DNA of 41,989 nt from an uncultured Ruminococcus sp. (lineage in GTDB: Bacteria; Bacillota; Clostridia; Lachnospirales; Lachnospiraceae), in the NCBI GenBank assembly GCA_904377845.1, contig CAJFGR010000047.1:1-41989 (forward strand). Direction: 5' to 3'. Positions 9,066-17,548 of the stretch are shown here, in pieces. The translations under genes were made by a program, and so were the position numbers. The notes below the pieces were generated by a model. That model was not told where the DNA came from. It searched no databases and saw only the letters and a list, made by a program, of their open reading frames with translations. Within the stretch, counting starts at the first letter, position 1. Each line of letters begins with the position of its first letter.

Positions 9066-9142
9066 TTTCTTTCTCTCCTTCTTTTCTTTAAGATGCCGGC
9101 TGTTACCTGTAAAACATCCGGTCATCCCTGTCCGATAAGGAA

Positions 9143-9176
9143 ATGATAGCAGTGGCGGATTAATGATTTTTAATGA
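9143..9176 (-). promoter_or_regulatory. Candidate promoter/operator of the vanG cluster
   Basis: On the minus strand two TCATTA hexamers start 10 nt apart (plus-strand TAATGA at 9161-9166 and 9171-9176), followed 12 nt on by a TATCAT -10-like hexamer (9143-9148). Direct repeats near one helical turn over a missing -35 are typical of OmpR/PhoB-type response regulators, the class to which VanR belongs. The repeats do not match the VanR box I remember, so this is a weak prediction. The rest of 9066-9331 is an AT-rich divergent intergenic region with no gene. Confidence 0.35.
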
Positions 9177-9331
9177 AATTATGACGATTTAGAGTGTAGA
9201 ATTATTAAGATTTTTCTAAGCAACGCTGCATTACACGCGTCGCCGTGTTGCCTTTTCCTCAGAAAATGTGATATCATACCGACTATAACTATCCCAGTCT
9301 ACTTCATTACAAAAGAGAGGAAATATGTTTT

Positions 9332-10633
9332 ATGAACATTACATTTACTGAGCTGCTCTGGCTCTTTCTCATCTACTCTTTTCTCGGATGGATCTTTGAG
9401 GCAGTTGTCGGAACTATAAAGAACAAAAGATTCACAAACCGCGGATTCTCCACAGGACCATTCTGTATTGTCTACGGTATTGCAGCTGTCACAATGCAGG
9501 TCACGCTTGCAGATCTGATGGATAATCCCGTCTTTCTGTTTATCGGGTGCGGTATACAGGCTACATTTATTGAATGGTTTGCAGGGAAATTACTGGAACT
9601 CATAAACCGGCGCAAATGGTGGGATTATTCAAATAAGAAATGGAATTTTGACGGATATATCTGTCTGGAATACACATTGCTCTGGGCTGTCCTCGGATCT
9701 GTCAGTGTAAAATACGGAAATACATTTTTCCTTTTTCTGTATAAACTCATCCCCGAACCGTTTCCCGCAGTCCTCACATGGATAATCACAGGATTCGTAG
9801 TGCTTGATTCCGCAGTTTCCCTGGCTGCTGTATTCCATTTACGCAGAAGCAAAAACAAAAAGGCGGGCAGCCCTGTCAGGAGTCTGTCTTCGAAATTGTA
9901 CAAAGCCGCTCTCGCTGTCATCAGATATGTGGAGCGCCGTATGGCAAAAGCGTATCCTGTCATAGAGGAGAAATCCGAAGAGATCCTGAAAAAAGGTAAA
10001 TTTGCAGAAGGCTGTGGTTTTTACAAACTGTTCTGGCTCTTTCTCATCGGCGCTTTTCTTGGCGATATCACAGAGACGATCTTCTGCCGCCTGACCTCAG
10101 GCGTCTGGATGAGCAGAAGCAGTCTCGTATGGGGACCTTTCAGTATTGTATGGGGACTTGCCATCGCCCTTGCCACATCGCTTCTGTACAAGGACAAAGA
10201 CAAGCCGGACCGGCACATCTTCCTGATCGGCGCCCTGCTCGGCGGAGCCTATGAATATGTGTGCAGCGTCTTTACAGAGCTTGTATTCGGACAGGTGTTC
10301 TGGGATTACAGTAAAATCCCGTTCAACCTGGGCGGCAGAGTTAATCTCCTCTACTGTTTCTTCTGGGGGATTGCCGCTGTTGTCTGGATCAAGCTCCTGT
10401 ATCCGAGGTTCTCCGGATGGATCGAACGTATCCCGAAGGTTGCAGGATACATAACGACCTGGATCCTGGTCGTCTTCATGGCCGCGGATATTCTCGTCTC
10501 ATCCGCCGCACTGATACGCTATGATCAGAGAGCCGGAGGTCCCGCCGCCCAAAGTGGATGGCAGCAGATCATAGATGAAAATTTTGACGACAATACAATG
10601 CAGAAGATCTATCCGAACGCAAAGCAGAGATAA
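9332..10633 (+). CDS. Tandemly duplicated PF06541-type membrane protein
   Basis: A 433-residue membrane protein annotated in databases as putative ABC-transporter type IV or permease-like; no function is established. It contains two homologous halves. Half one (about 5-130) has LWLFLIYSFLGWIFE, STGPFCIVYG and KWWDYSNKKWNFDGYICLEY; half two (about 232-355) has FWLFLIGAFLGDITE, VWGPFSIVWG and VFWDYSKIPFNLGGRVNLLY. A charged linker (about 170-230) joins them. Each half has 4-5 membrane segments. Start choice is uncertain: GAGAGG at 9315-9320 is 4 nt from an out-of-frame ATG (9325) that opens an 8-codon ORF overlapping this start. It is transcribed away from vanG and ends in a clear terminator. 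Confidence 0.8.
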   Translation: MNITFTELLWLFLIYSFLGWIFEAVVGTIKNKRFTNRGFSTGPFCIVYGIAAVTMQVTLADLMDNPVFLFIGCGIQATFIEWFAGKLLELINRRKWWDYSNKKWNFDGYICLEYTLLWAVLGSVSVKYGNTFFLFLYKLIPEPFPAVLTWIITGFVVLDSAVSLAAVFHLRRSKNKKAGSPVRSLSSKLYKAALAVIRYVERRMAKAYPVIEEKSEEILKKGKFAEGCGFYKLFWLFLIGAFLGDITETIFCRLTSGVWMSRSSLVWGPFSIVWGLAIALATSLLYKDKDKPDRHIFLIGALLGGAYEYVCSVFTELVFGQVFWDYSKIPFNLGGRVNLLYCFFWGIAAVVWIKLLYPRFSGWIERIPKVAGYITTWILVVFMAADILVSSAALIRYDQRAGGPAAQSGWQQIIDENFDDNTMQKIYPNAKQR

Positions 10634-10682
10634 AAAACGGAGGTCCATAGCCTGAAATGGCAGTATGGATCTCCGTTTTTTT
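10633..10682 (+). terminator. Intrinsic terminator after the PF06541 gene
   Basis: Stem 10633-10649 with 10664-10680 (core CGGAGGTCCATA/TATGGATCTCCG, one G-T pair) followed by a T run. It lies immediately after the stop codon of the 433-residue membrane protein. The A run before the stem means it may also work leftward. Confidence 0.85.
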
Positions 10683-10722
10683 CATGTGCATTCCGCTTGA
10701 ACGCGGAAAACACCTCTCTCTG

Positions 10723-11180
10723 CTAAAGGTCAATCTTAAGATTCTGTTCTTTGATATTATGTCTGTCAGCATACCCTGACAAGATCATTGTAAGCGCACC
10801 GTCTCCGGTAATATTGCAAGCTGTACCAAAGCTGTCCTGGAGCGCGAAGATGGTGAGCATCAGGGCGCTTCCGGTCTCATCGAAACCAAGCACACCCGTA
10901 ATCAGACCGAGCGACGCCATAACCGTCCCGCCCGGCACTCCCGGCGCTCCGATGGCAAATACACCATATCATCCCTGAGCGGAGGCTCTGACTTCTTCGC
11001 GCAGCGGAGCGCGACCGCAAGCGTTGCCGCCGAAGACATCGTGCCGATAGCGGTAATGTATGCAGGTCCGTAATTCTTTACCACATCCAGCGGGTTGCTC
11101 CGGGAGTAGATCCCCGCAGCGATATAGAGCACAGCCATCCAGAGGTAATGCCCCACGATCACGATCAGAGGCATCTAAGG
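10723..11180 (-). pseudogene. Remnant of a dicarboxylate/amino acid:cation symporter (DAACS)
   Basis: Two pieces of one sodium:dicarboxylate symporter family gene in different frames. The upstream piece (about 11174-10970) reads VGHYLWMAVLYIAAG, NPLDVVKNYGPAYITAIGTM and SSAATLAVALRCAKKS, then DDMV. The downstream piece (about 10971-10723) reads VFAIGAPGVPGGTVMASLG, DSFGTACNITGDGALT and KEQNLKIDL. In intact proteins a further 40-50 residues separate DDMV from VFAIGAP, and some 200 residues precede the first motif. Both are missing, with an in-frame stop just before the first piece. So the gene lost its 5' half and an internal out-of-frame segment. It cannot make a transporter. Confidence 0.8.
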
Positions 11181-11264
11181 ACCTTTTGACGCCTTCATCA
11201 TAATATGCCGACCTATTATAATTGATATACCTGGTGCCTGCAATGGAGATTTTTCCCATTATTC

Positions 11265-11292
11265 TTGACAAAAGTCATTTCTGTGTTACGAT
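11265..11292 (+). promoter_or_regulatory. Promoter of proB
   Basis: TTGACA at 11265-11270, a 16-nt spacer and TACGAT at 11287-11292, placing the transcript start near 11299. The roughly 80-nt leader contains TGTCCGC...GCGGACA (about 11307-11330), a 7-bp hairpin, and ends in AAAGGAG before the ATG. I do not recognise a known riboswitch. The rest of 11181-11380 has no gene. Confidence 0.65.
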
Positions 11293-11380
11293 ATCACAGT
11301 AAGTGTCCGCACATCTTGCGCGGACAGGCCGTTACACGGTTGGCTGCAGCGGCAGATCAGTTCTAAAGGAGTAAGCACAA

Positions 11381-12178
11381 ATGGCACTTTATAATAACAG
11401 GATTGTAGTAAAAGTAGGAACTTCAACGCTCACCAATGACGCAGGGAAAAGCGACCTGCGCGCCACGGACAGGCTTGTCTGCACGCTGGCAGATATCCAG
11501 AATATGGGATATGAGGTTATTCTTGTATCGTCCGGAGCTATTGCTGTAGGAAGAAATAAATTGAACATGCACACGAAACCGGACAGCATGCGTATGAAAC
11601 AGGCTGCGGCAGCCGTCGGGCAGTGCAGCCTGATGTATCTCTATGACAAATTTTTCGGGGATTATGATAAAACCGTTGCCCAGATTCTTCTAAACGCAGA
11701 GGATATCGAGCAGGAAGAAAAGAAAGAAAATCTGACAAACACATTTAATGCGCTGCTCGAGATGGGTGTGATCCCGATCGTTAATGAAAATGATTCCGTA
11801 AGCTATACCGAGATTGAATCTGAGGACCGACTGTTCGGAGACAATGATATGCTCTCCTCAGTCGTAGCTGTTCTCTGCCGCGCAAAACGTCTGGTCATTT
11901 TATCCGATATAGACGGATTCTATGACAGTGATCCGCGACTGCACCCGAACGCACAGCTTATCGAACAGATCGACACTATAGACGAGAGCGTTTACTCTCT
12001 GGCAGGAGGCGCCGGTTCCAGAAGAGGTACCGGTGGTATGCGCACAAAACTTCAGGCGGCGCAGCTCGCCACATCAAACGGAATCGATACCATCGTGACT
12101 AACGGGAAACGCCCTGAAGCACTCTATGACATTGTCAAGGGCGGGAAAGCCGGCACACTGTTCACAGGGAAATTATAA
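11381..12178 (+). CDS. proB: Glutamate 5-kinase (short form, no PUA domain)
   Basis: A 265-residue amino-acid-kinase-fold protein that phosphorylates L-glutamate at the gamma position, the first step of proline synthesis. Motifs: VVKVGTSTLT near 8-17, LVSSGAIAVG near 47-56, VNENDSVS near 137 and a C-terminal GTGGMRTKLQAA that lines the ATP site. Long versions such as that of Bacillus have about 365 residues with a C-terminal PUA domain; this one ends after the kinase fold, as in many Clostridia. AAAGGAG lies 9 nt before the ATG. proA, usually the next gene, is absent: a terminator follows and the next gene is on the other strand, so proA must be elsewhere. Confidence 0.93.
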   Translation: MALYNNRIVVKVGTSTLTNDAGKSDLRATDRLVCTLADIQNMGYEVILVSSGAIAVGRNKLNMHTKPDSMRMKQAAAAVGQCSLMYLYDKFFGDYDKTVAQILLNAEDIEQEEKKENLTNTFNALLEMGVIPIVNENDSVSYTEIESEDRLFGDNDMLSSVVAVLCRAKRLVILSDIDGFYDSDPRLHPNAQLIEQIDTIDESVYSLAGGAGSRRGTGGMRTKLQAAQLATSNGIDTIVTNGKRPEALYDIVKGGKAGTLFTGKL

Positions 12179-12215
12179 ACTCTCCCCGCTCGTCAACATA
12201 CATACGGATATGGAT

Positions 12216-12244
12216 AAAGCGGATTCCCAAGGGAACCGCTTTTC
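12216..12244 (+). terminator. Terminator between convergent proB and ogt
   Basis: AAGCGGATTCCC and GGGAACCGCTT pair with one bulged A and a 2-nt loop, followed by TTTT on the plus strand. It serves proB and may also limit read-through from the convergent ogt gene. Confidence 0.75.
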
Positions 12245-12246
12245 TG

Positions 12247-12780
12247 TTACTTTGTGAACGCAGCCTTCTCCAATGTGAGGAGGCTGATTTTTTTATCAAT
12301 TCCGCCGGCATAACCGGTCAGACTGCCGTCTGTTCCCAGCACCCGGTGGCATGGCACGATAATAGATATAGGATTGTGTCCCACTGCTCCTCCAACCGCC
12401 TGAGCTGACATAGTCTTTATTCCCCGCTGTTCCGCAATCCTGCCGGCAAGCTCTTTGTATGTAGTCGTCTGTCCATATGGAATCCCAAGCAGCAGCTCCC
12501 AGACAGCGAGCCGGAACTCACTTCCTGTCAAATGCAGTGGCGGTGTAAAATCCGGTTCTCGCCCCGAAAAATAAATATCCAGCCATTTCACTGTCTGTTC
12601 CGGCACAGGCGATCTTTTTCCCTCTTTTTCCTCTACTCCCTGTTCTTTCTTGGCTCCACCTTTAAGTATTCCACCGCCAAAATACTTCTGTCCATCGAAC
12701 CAAAGGCCGGTTAAACCTTCCTCATCACAGGCAAGTGTGATTCCACCCAGTGGCGAATTGTAATGACAGATACTGTACAT
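12247..12780 (-). CDS. ogt: Methylated-DNA-protein cysteine methyltransferase
   Basis: A 177-residue Ogt/AGT-family suicide protein that repairs O6-alkylguanine by moving the alkyl group to its own cysteine. The acceptor is Cys144 in IIVPCHRVLG, followed by GYAGGIDKKISLLTLE. The N-terminal domain opens YSICHYNSPLGGITLA. A lysine/glutamate-rich insertion (about 38-60, KGGAKKEQGVEEKEGKR) is unusual and probably a surface loop. The start is 12780, 9 nt after AAGGAGA; the in-frame upstream ATG at 12816 has no such site. It lies downstream of an alpha/beta hydrolase on the same strand, with 89 nt between. Confidence 0.93.
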   Translation of the reverse strand: MYSICHYNSPLGGITLACDEEGLTGLWFDGQKYFGGGILKGGAKKEQGVEEKEGKRSPVPEQTVKWLDIYFSGREPDFTPPLHLTGSEFRLAVWELLLGIPYGQTTTYKELAGRIAEQRGIKTMSAQAVGGAVGHNPISIIVPCHRVLGTDGSLTGYAGGIDKKISLLTLEKAAFTK

Positions 12781-12869
12781 AAAGCATTTTCTCCTTTCCG
12801 AATATGCACTCTCCAACAGTTCTATTACCGTACCTCACCGACAACCAATATCGTGCCGCTGGCCGTGTC

Positions 12870-13631
12870 TCAAGGAATCTCAAGGAATTCTTCCACCGCA
12901 CGGTTGAACTCCTGATACTCCTCTTTCGCTATAAAATGCGTGCCATGCAGTACCCGGATCTCCGCATTCGGAAGATTCGCATAGATCAGCCTTGTGTGCT
13001 CGTCCTTTATCATATCCTTATCCCCGGCAATGACCAGCTTTTTCATTTTTATAAAATCGGGATTTTTATTTTCAGAAAGCTCTTCCGGCCGGATATTCGG
13101 ATCATTTACCATCAGCCCCAGCACCTCTGCATTTCTTCGCGCCTTTTCGGCAAATGAGCTTCCGCCGCCTTTCTCCCCGTCCTTTTTGACGGACAGTTTT
13201 TTTCCAAAAGAGGAGAAAGCAGACGCCATCCGGTATCCGATAACGATGGGGATCTGGGTGGACGGCTTCACGCCCGATGCATCCAGATTCGCCCCGTTTA
13301 AGACAAGATGATCCACCCGTTCCGGATATTTCAGGGCAAAGACAAGCGCGATATTTCCGCCGTCCGAAAAGCCCAGGATATGCGCTTTTTTGATACCTTT
13401 TTCATCCATAAAATCATGCAGATCCTCGGCGAACTGCCGGATGGTGAACGGCTTCTCCCCGCGGGGCGACTGTCCGTGTCCCCGGGTGTCCAGAGCAATC
13501 ACCCGATACCTGTCCTTAAAATATTCGATCTGATGTACAAAATAGCTGCCATCCTCTCCGTTGCCGTGGAGGAGAATAAGCGGTGGGCCTGAGCCCTGTT
13601 CTGTATAGTGAAGCTTGATATCCATAGCCAT
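12870..13631 (-). CDS. Alpha/beta hydrolase
   Basis: A 253-residue cytoplasmic alpha/beta-hydrolase-fold enzyme. The oxyanion loop is LLHGNGEDG (20-28), the nucleophile elbow GFSDGG holds Ser89, the acid is likely in IAGDKDMI near 207 and the catalytic histidine in LHGTHFI near 233. The cap region (about 130-190) is lysine-rich. The fold matches esterase/lipase and haloperoxidase-like families; the substrate cannot be told. The start is placed at 13631 (MAMDIKL) behind AGGAGA; the longer reading from 13721 lacks a ribosome site. Confidence 0.85.
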   Translation of the reverse strand: MAMDIKLHYTEQGSGPPLILLHGNGEDGSYFVHQIEYFKDRYRVIALDTRGHGQSPRGEKPFTIRQFAEDLHDFMDEKGIKKAHILGFSDGGNIALVFALKYPERVDHLVLNGANLDASGVKPSTQIPIVIGYRMASAFSSFGKKLSVKKDGEKGGGSSFAEKARRNAEVLGLMVNDPNIRPEELSENKNPDFIKMKKLVIAGDKDMIKDEHTRLIYANLPNAEIRVLHGTHFIAKEEYQEFNRAVEEFLEIP

Positions 13632-13743
13632 CTCCGTCTCCTGTTCTGATCTTTCCATATGGCCCGCATGATCAGCCTGCCAGATGCAATCATTATAATA
13701 CAGATAGAAGCAAAAATCCAACGGAAGACAACTTTAAGTAACT

Positions 13744-14103
13744 CCTGATTTTCCGGACTGAATACCGACAAGGATGAGGTCCGAAAACGGATGGAGATGA
13801 GGCACGGAAATACTTTTTTGAGATGAATGGTATGTGCTTCAGGCTCCGCTCCGTAATCTGGGAAAAACTAAAGGGTCTGGAAGCTGATTAAAAGCAAAGC
13901 CGCAAAATGGACAACTCGCCTCTGGCTCAGACAATCCATTTTGCGGCTTAACATCAGCTTCCGGACCCTTAACTTTTTCCGGCAGATTACTCCGAAGTCG
14001 CCTTCCTCACATACCGTTCATCTCTTTTTAAGTCTTCCTGCACCTCATCTCCGTCCGTTTTCTGCTTCATCGAATTCGGCAGTCACTCCGGAAAATCGGG
14101 AAA
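13744..14103. repeat. Long diverged inverted repeat with a near-perfect core hairpin
   Basis: Two arms of about 165 nt (13744-13911 and 13935-14103) face each other around a 23-nt loop. I estimate about 70% identity by hand alignment. Matching blocks include GATTTTCCGGA at the outer ends, AAAACGGA(T/C)GGAGATGAGG, GGTATGTG, GTAATCTG, GGAAGCTGAT, and a perfect 14-bp core (AGCCGCAAAATGGA, 13898-13911 with 13935-13948). Each arm read outside-in keeps a short coding-like stretch starting FSG, but all frames have stops. It occupies most of the gene-free region 13632-14347. Origin is unknown: inverted copies of a decayed gene or a MITE-like element. Confidence 0.6.
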
Positions 14104-14220
14104 TAAAGAAACCGGTCGAGAGGGGAAAGATCAACAAAAATTTATGTAAATCTCAGTTTGAAAAGTTACGGAACGGATCCTTCCGTTTTGATCCGATTTC
14201 CTGACTGGGAAAGAAAGCAG

Positions 14221-14314
14221 CCGGGAGACAGGTATTGTGTACGCACCGTAGAGTAACGCCGGCACTTGGAGCGCGTCTTTTGCGCTCCTATGTACCGCTG
14301 CGTCTGTCTCCCGG
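14221..14314. other. Structured palindrome downstream of carB
   Basis: An 11-bp perfect outer stem (CCGGGAGACAG 14221-14231 with 14304-14314) encloses a strong hairpin (GGAGCGC 14268-14274 with GCGCTCC 14282-14288) and a possible ACGCA/TGCGT pairing (14241-14245 with 14299-14303). The 94-nt unit resembles a small structured RNA or repeated palindromic element more than a plain terminator, since neither strand has a good T run after it. It lies just after the carB stop on the transcribed (minus) strand. Confidence 0.45.
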
Positions 14315-14347
14315 CGGATACTTTGCCAGTACGAAAAATCAGGATTT

Positions 14348-17300
14348 CTATATTGTCGCAATATCTATAAGTGTCAGTTTCTTAATATCTGTATTCTCCA
14401 GACTGGTAATCAGCGCCTCCGCCGTATCAATGGCCGTCAGCACGTTCACACCTGTCTCAATGGCATTTCTCCGGATAACGAATCCGTCTTTGGAGTGTTC
14501 TGCTCCCTGTGCCGGGATATCGATAACAAGGTCGATCTTATGTCCTAAGATCAGGTCGAGGAGGTTCGGTGATTCCTGCTCGATCTTACGCACAGGCGTA
14601 GCCTTTACCCCTGCCTCGTTGAGTGCTCTCGCTGTTCCGCTTGTAGCGAAGATATGGTAGCCGATATTTGCAAATCTGCGCCCGATCTCCACTGCGGCCG
14701 GATGCTCTTCATCACGGACAGTCATGATCATATTCTTGAACTTCGGCAGCTTGATTCCCGCGCCGAGGAATGCCTTGTAAAGAGCCTCGTCGAATGTCTT
14801 CGCGATTCCGAGACACTCTCCTGTGGACTTCATCTCAGGTCCGAGGCTGATATCTGCGCCTCTGATCTTCTCAAAGGAGAATACCGGCATCTTCACTGCC
14901 ACGTAATCTGCCTCAGGCTGCAGTCCCGGTGTATATCCCAGATCTTTTATCTTCTTTCCGATGATCACCTGTGTCGCCAGCGGCACGATCGGAATGCCCG
15001 TCACCTTGCTGATGTACGGTACGGTACGGCTGGATCTCGGGTTAACCTCGATCACGTATACATCCTCCTCACCGCAGACGATGAACTGAATGTTGATCAT
15101 ACCGATGACATGGAGAGATTTTGCAAGTCTTCTCGTGTACTCGGCAATCTTTGCTTTTGCACTGTCTGTCAGGCTCTGGGCCGGATATACGGAGATACTG
15201 TCTCCGGAATGGATACCGGCACGCTCGATATGCTCCATGATACCCGGAATCAGGATATCTGTCCCGTCGCATACAGCGTCTACCTCGATCTCCTTGCCCT
15301 GCAGGTATTTATCCACGAGGATCGGGTGATCCTGCGCAATCCGGTTGATAATGCCGATAAACTGGTCGATATCATTGTCATTGATAGCGATCTGCATACC
15401 CTGTCCGCCAAGCACATAGGACGGACGTACAAGTACCGGATAGCCGAGACGGTTTGCAACTTCCTTCGCCTCCTCCGCGGTAAATACGGTTCCGCCTGTC
15501 GGACGCGGAATCTCGCACTCTTCAAGGATCTCGTCAAAGAGCTCCCTGTCCTCAGCCTTATCTACATTTTCCGCGGAAGTACCGAGGATCGGCACGCCCA
15601 TCTTCATCAGGGATTCTGTCAGCTTGATGGCCGTCTGGCCGCCGAACTGTACGACAGCTCCGTCCGGTTTCTCGATATCAACGATGCTCTCCACATCTTC
15701 CGGTGTAAGCGGCTCGAAATACAGCTTGTCCGCAATATCAAAGTCTGTACTTACCGTCTCCGGGTTGTTATTGACGATGATCGTCTCATAACCTTCCTTG
15801 GCGAATGCCCATGTACAGTGCACAGAACAGAAGTCGAACTCGATTCCCTGTCCGATACGGATCGGGCCGGATCCGAGGACAAGGACTTTCTTCTTGCCTG
15901 TCGTCTCTTCCACTTCGTTCTCACTTCCGTATACAGAGTAGTAATACGGTGTCTCTGCCGCGAACTCCGCCGCACATGTATCAACAATTTTATAAGATGC
16001 TACGATGCCGTTTGCATGGCGCATATCATGAATTTCACGCTCTGTCTTTCCTGTCAGGCGCGCGATCACATTGTCCGGGAACTCAATCCGCTTCGCTTCT
16101 TTCAGAAGATCCACTGTAAGTTCCTGTGTTTTCAGCGCGTTTTCCATCTCAACAATAATAGCGAATTTATCAATAAACCAGCGGTCTACTTTTGTAATAT
16201 TGTAAATGGTATCATAGTCGATACCTCTGCGGATCGCTTCTGCGATCTTCCACATACGCATATCGTCTACAATAGCAAGCTGGTCTAAAAGCTCATCCTC
16301 GGAAAGGCCCGTGAAGTCATAAGACATGAGGCTGTCCACATGCTGCTCAAGAGAGCGGATCGCTTTCATCAGCGCACCTTCGAAATTATTGCAGATACTC
16401 ATAACCTCGCCGGTCGCCTTCATCTGAGTAGTCAGCGTTCTCTTGGCGCTGATAAATTTATCAAACGGCAGACGCGGAAGCTTTACAACCACATAGTCCA
16501 GCATGGGTTCGAAGCTTGCGTATGTCTTCTGAGTGATAGCGTTTTTAATCTCATCCAGCGTATAACCCAGAGCAATCTTTGCCGCCACCTTGGCGATCGG
16601 ATATCCTGTAGCCTTGGAAGCAAGTGCGGAAGAACGGCTCACACGGGGATTAACTTCGATTACACAATACTCAAAGGAATCCGGGTTCAGTGCATACTGT
16701 ACGTTACATCCTCCGGTAATATTCAGCTCGCTGATAATATTCAGTGCCGAAGTACGCAGCATCTGGTATTCTTTATCTCCCAGAGTCTGGGACGGAGCCA
16801 CAACGATGGAATCTCCTGTATGCACGCCCACAGGGTCGATATTCTCCATATTACATACTGTAATACAGTTGCCTTTGCTGTCGCGCATCACCTCATACTC
16901 GATTTCTTTCCATCCCGCAATGCAGCGCTCCACAAGCACCTGTCCCACACGGGAAAGACGGAGACCGTTCTCAAGGATTTCCACAAGCTGGTGGGAATCA
17001 TGGGCGATACCGCCGCCGCTTCCTCCCAGCGTATATGCCGGACGGAGCACCACCGGATAGCCGATCTTATTTGCAAATGCAAGACCGTCGTCTACATTTT
17101 CCACGACAAGGGAAGCTGCAACAGGCTCGCCGATTTTCTCCATAGTTGCCTTGAACTCCAGGCGGTCCTCCGCTTTCTTAATTGTCTCGGAAGTCGTTCC
17201 GATCAGGCGCACGCCGTTTTCTTTTAAGAATCCTGCCTCTTCCAGCTCCATGGCAAGGTTCAGCCCGGCCTGTCCTCCAAGTGTCGGAAGCACGCTGTCA

Positions 17301-17548
17301 GGCTTTTCTTTCTTGATCAGCTGCTCCACTACTTCTACAGTAAGCGGCTCGATATATACGCGGTCTGCGATATCTTTGTCTGTCATGATAGTTGCCGGGT
17401 TGGAATTCAACAGGACAACTTCAATTCCCTCTTCTTTCAAGGAACGGCACGCCTGTGTTCCCGCATAGTCAAATTCTGCTGCCTGTCCGATAACGATCGG
17501 ACCGGAACCGATAACCAGTACTTTCTTTATGCTTAAATCTCTTGGCAT
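14348..17548 (-). CDS. carB: Carbamoyl-phosphate synthase large subunit
   Basis: A complete 1066-residue large subunit that makes carbamoyl phosphate from bicarbonate, ammonia (from CarA) and two ATP, feeding pyrimidine and arginine synthesis. Both homologous halves are present: the first opens KKVLVIGSGPIVIGQAAEFDYAG, the second KKVLVLGSGPIRIGQGIEFDF near residue 555. ATP-grasp motifs include LRPAYTLGGSGGG and VRPSYVLGGQGM. The C-terminal MGS-like regulatory domain runs from about 930 to the end (IFATSGTARALNEAG). Its ATG shares one base with the carA stop (TAATG), so translation is coupled. No damage is visible. Confidence 0.97.
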   Translation of the reverse strand: MPRDLSIKKVLVIGSGPIVIGQAAEFDYAGTQACRSLKEEGIEVVLLNSNPATIMTDKDIADRVYIEPLTVEVVEQLIKKEKPDSVLPTLGGQAGLNLAMELEEAGFLKENGVRLIGTTSETIKKAEDRLEFKATMEKIGEPVAASLVVENVDDGLAFANKIGYPVVLRPAYTLGGSGGGIAHDSHQLVEILENGLRLSRVGQVLVERCIAGWKEIEYEVMRDSKGNCITVCNMENIDPVGVHTGDSIVVAPSQTLGDKEYQMLRTSALNIISELNITGGCNVQYALNPDSFEYCVIEVNPRVSRSSALASKATGYPIAKVAAKIALGYTLDEIKNAITQKTYASFEPMLDYVVVKLPRLPFDKFISAKRTLTTQMKATGEVMSICNNFEGALMKAIRSLEQHVDSLMSYDFTGLSEDELLDQLAIVDDMRMWKIAEAIRRGIDYDTIYNITKVDRWFIDKFAIIVEMENALKTQELTVDLLKEAKRIEFPDNVIARLTGKTEREIHDMRHANGIVASYKIVDTCAAEFAAETPYYYSVYGSENEVEETTGKKKVLVLGSGPIRIGQGIEFDFCSVHCTWAFAKEGYETIIVNNNPETVSTDFDIADKLYFEPLTPEDVESIVDIEKPDGAVVQFGGQTAIKLTESLMKMGVPILGTSAENVDKAEDRELFDEILEECEIPRPTGGTVFTAEEAKEVANRLGYPVLVRPSYVLGGQGMQIAINDNDIDQFIGIINRIAQDHPILVDKYLQGKEIEVDAVCDGTDILIPGIMEHIERAGIHSGDSISVYPAQSLTDSAKAKIAEYTRRLAKSLHVIGMINIQFIVCGEEDVYVIEVNPRSSRTVPYISKVTGIPIVPLATQVIIGKKIKDLGYTPGLQPEADYVAVKMPVFSFEKIRGADISLGPEMKSTGECLGIAKTFDEALYKAFLGAGIKLPKFKNMIMTVRDEEHPAAVEIGRRFANIGYHIFATSGTARALNEAGVKATPVRKIEQESPNLLDLILGHKIDLVIDIPAQGAEHSKDGFVIRRNAIETGVNVLTAIDTAEALITSLENTDIKKLTLIDIATI

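Noticed and set aside
14654..16288. Plus-strand 544-codon open frame inside carB
   Set aside because: It is antisense to the fully conserved carB gene, has no family-like motifs and is rich in cysteine, histidine and arginine, typical of a shadow frame.
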